Shown: positions 7,491 to 8,437 of the stretch, one piece after another
Layout of the letters: each line of letters begins with the position of its first letter
How positions within the stretch are numbered: the first letter of the stretch is position 1
Assembly: GCA_963922585.1 (NCBI GenBank)
Contig: CAWUIK010000103.1
Location: forward strand, 1 to 8,437
DNA length: 8,437 nt
Source of the DNA: Parvicella sp963922585
GTDB lineage: Bacteria > Bacteroidota > Bacteroidia > Flavobacteriales_D > Parvicellaceae
Direction of reading: 5' to 3'
Position numbers and translations under genes: made by a program
The notes under the pieces: generated by a model
What the model was told of the DNA's origin: nothing
Database searches by the model: none
The model's input: the letters and a program-made list of their open reading frames with translations, nothing else

Positions 7491-7981
7491 TATTTTTTGC
7501 TTAATTTAATCAATTCAGCATATAATTTTTTTTCATCACCAGGAGCGTAGTTGTTATGGTCCCATACAATTTTTCCATTACCATCTAATAGGAAAGTATG
7601 AGGAACATTATTTACATTCATGGCTCTTTTTAAGTCTCCGTTAGGATCTAATAGCACCATATAATCCCAAGCCTGTTGATTAACGTATGGCTCCACTCGT
7701 CCAGTACTTCTTGCATCATCAATGGAAACAGCAACTAATTTAACTCCAGTTTCATCCACCCAATCATCATATAATTCTGCCATAGCATTAAGTTCTTCCT
7801 TACAAGGTTTACACCATGTAGCCCAAAAACTAATTATAATTGGTTTGCCATTATTGCTTAACTTTGAAATGTCAACAGTTTTTCCATCCATATCTTTGAT
7901 AGAAACATTTTTAGGAAGTTGGCTGAAAGCAACAGTGCTGAATAAGAATAAAGTAAAAATCGTTGTAAATAAATTTTTCAT
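7490..7981 (-). CDS. TlpA-family thioredoxin-like protein, exported
   Basis: This periplasmic thiol-disulfide oxidoreductase has 163 residues and is the first gene of the minus-strand operon. The signal peptide MKNLFTTIFTLFLFSTVAFS is probably cut before Gln21. The mature part is one compact redoxin domain: PIIISFWATWCKPCKEEL with active-site Cys57 and Cys60 (WCKPC), the VKLVAVSIDD strand (80-89) and the cis-Pro loop NVPHTFLLDGNGKIVW with Pro127. No lipobox or membrane anchor follows the signal, so it should be free in the periplasm. The WCKPC centre is typical of TlpA/ResA-like reductases. Its natural partners could be the CXXC-bearing Omp28 proteins or the CX4C of the barrel encoded next to it; that link is inferred from position only. 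A cytochrome c maturation role (ResA/CcmG) is less likely because no ccm genes are near. The ATG at 7981 gives a perfect signal peptide, which settles the start. Confidence 0.93.
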   Translation of the reverse strand: MKNLFTTIFTLFLFSTVAFSQLPKNVSIKDMDGKTVDISKLSNNGKPIIISFWATWCKPCKEELNAMAELYDDWVDETGVKLVAVSIDDARSTGRVEPYVNQQAWDYMVLLDPNGDLKRAMNVNNVPHTFLLDGNGKIVWDHNNYAPGDEKKLYAELIKLSKK

Positions 7982-7994
7982 AATTTCGTTTTTT

Positions 7995-8025
7995 AAAGTT
8001 TAGAAATACTTTTACAAAGTTTAGA
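7995..8025. repeat. Direct repeat AAAGTTTAGA, two copies 21 bp apart, upstream of tlpA-like gene
   Basis: AAAGTTTAGA occurs at 7995-8004 and 8016-8025, a spacing of 21 bases or two helical turns. The second copy is part of TTACAAAGTTTAGA, which also occurs at 3906-3919 upstream of the M1 gene. It lies 14-44 bases before the tlpA-like ATG. It could be a regulator site or a run of A+T-rich promoter-like DNA. Confidence 0.4.
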
Positions 8026-8055
8026 CCAATATATAGACCTAAAGAATTTCTACTA

Positions 8056-8063
8056 CAAATTTA
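8056..8063 (-). promoter_or_regulatory. Candidate -7 box (TAAATTTG) for the tlpA operon
   Basis: The minus-strand TAAATTTG is an exact TAnnTTTG match. A TTG lies 16 bases upstream, somewhat closer than the usual 19-21. It would give a leader of about 70 bases containing the AAAGTTTAGA direct repeat. An alternative is the TAAACTTTG sequence inside that repeat, which has one extra base in the spacer. Confidence 0.4.
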
Positions 8064-8103
8064 GTAAAATTGTAAAGTTCAATTTTGATTTTTTTTGTTT
8101 ATT

Positions 8104-8146
8104 ATTGGAATTCCAAATCTTGAATTTAAAATTATAGGATTCCAAT
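8104..8146. repeat. Inverted repeat with a 12-bp perfect palindrome in the divergent promoter region
   Basis: TTGGAATTCCAA (8105-8116) is a perfect palindrome. In addition ATTGGAATTC (8104-8113) can pair with GGATTCCAAT (8137-8146) over 10 positions with one G-T wobble, leaving a 23-base loop. It lies between the candidate promoters of the tlpA operon and the divergent Omp28 gene. An operator for a dimeric regulator is a reasonable guess; a terminator is unlikely, because no gene ends here. Confidence 0.45.
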
Positions 8147-8164
8147 TCTAATATAATTTGAAGG

Positions 8165-8195
8165 TTACCTATTCGTTATTTTCTTCTTAAATTTG
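8165..8195 (+). promoter_or_regulatory. Candidate promoter for the second Omp28-related gene
   Basis: TAAATTTG (8188-8195) is an exact TAnnTTTG -7 box. TTA at 8165-8167, one mismatch from TTG, lies 20 bases upstream, the expected distance. The start codon at 8223 follows about 27 bases after the box, giving a short leader of ~20 bases. Of the candidates in this window it fits position and spacing best. Confidence 0.5.
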
Positions 8196-8222
8196 AAGCA
8201 TCAAACTTAAATAATTTACATT

Positions 8223-8437
8223 ATGAAAAAAATCTTACCATTATTTGGTATGCTTGCATTAAGTGGATCTGCTCTTGCACAGCTCCCAGTAAGCACTGCC
8301 GTTGAAAACAAAAAAGTAATTCTTGAAGAATTTACTGGAATATATTGTACCTTTTGTCCTGATGGCCACAAAAGAGCTCAGCAACTCGCTGACAACAATC
8401 CTGGAAATGTAATTTTAGTAAACATCCACGCTGGAAG
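8223..8437 (+). CDS. Omp28-related CXXC protein, N-terminal part (3' end outside window)
   Basis: Seventy-one codons are visible before the window ends, without a stop. The N-terminus MKKILPLFGMLALSGSALAQ is a signal peptide probably cut between Ala19 and Gln20; there is no lipobox, unlike the other Omp28-related protein here. The mature part begins with VILEEFTGIYCTFCPDG, with Cys42 and Cys45 as a CTFC motif, then a helix and the strand NVILVNIHAG. This aligns by eye with RFVLLEDYTGHTCTNCP ... VVVISVHAS of the lipoprotein encoded at 4868-5767, so the two are paralogues. It is divergent from the tlpA-like gene across 241 bases. Full-length relatives in Flavobacteriia often end in a type IX secretion sorting domain; whether this one does cannot be seen. 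Confidence is high for the gene and moderate for the family. Confidence 0.82.
   Translation, partial: MKKILPLFGMLALSGSALAQLPVSTAVENKKVILEEFTGIYCTFCPDGHKRAQQLADNNPGNVILVNIHAG

Noticed and set aside
7722..8003. Open frame of 93 codons on the plus strand overlapping the tlpA-like gene start
   Set aside because: Antisense to the WCKPC domain and signal peptide; no recognisable domain.

Overview
The window looks like chromosomal DNA from a member of the Bacteroidota, most likely the Flavobacteriia. The basis is the strong A+T bias, signal peptides ending in the ..AQ/..SQ style, starts without Shine-Dalgarno sequences, several TAnnTTTG-type -7 boxes, and families almost confined to this phylum (Omp28-related proteins and a DUF6029-type barrel). 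No mobile element, CRISPR array, rRNA or tRNA gene was found.

Left part (1-4476). The window opens inside mfd, the transcription-repair coupling factor, of which only the last ~395 residues are present. Only 8 bases away, tail to tail, is a large lipoprotein aminopeptidase of the M1 zinc family (889 aa, minus strand) with a HEAT-like region and a C-terminal coiled coil. It is divergent from a short biotin carrier protein (171 aa, plus strand) with a textbook EAMKMEN biotinylation site.

Middle (4477-4867). This 391-base gap between larger genes is not empty. It holds a convergent hairpin and a 58-codon minus-strand gene (4524-4700) with its own candidate promoter.

Right part (4868-8437). A minus-strand operon reads tlpA-like thioredoxin (7981-7490), then a 558-aa outer-membrane beta-barrel of the DUF6029 type (7455-5779), then an Omp28-related lipoprotein (5767-4868), with gaps of 34 and 11 bases. 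Divergent from it, and cut by the window end, is a second Omp28-related protein with a cleavable signal peptide (from 8223). The thioredoxin and both Omp28 proteins carry CXXC motifs (WCKPC, CTNC, CTFC), and the only two cysteines of the barrel form a CX4C pair near its C-terminus. I infer an envelope thiol-redox or cysteine-dependent assembly module. The sequence shows the motifs and the linkage, not the function.

The most unusual non-coding items are a 7-bp tandem repeat just upstream of the barrel's start codon, an inverted repeat between the divergent tlpA and Omp28 genes, and a 10-bp direct repeat at 21-bp spacing in the tlpA leader.
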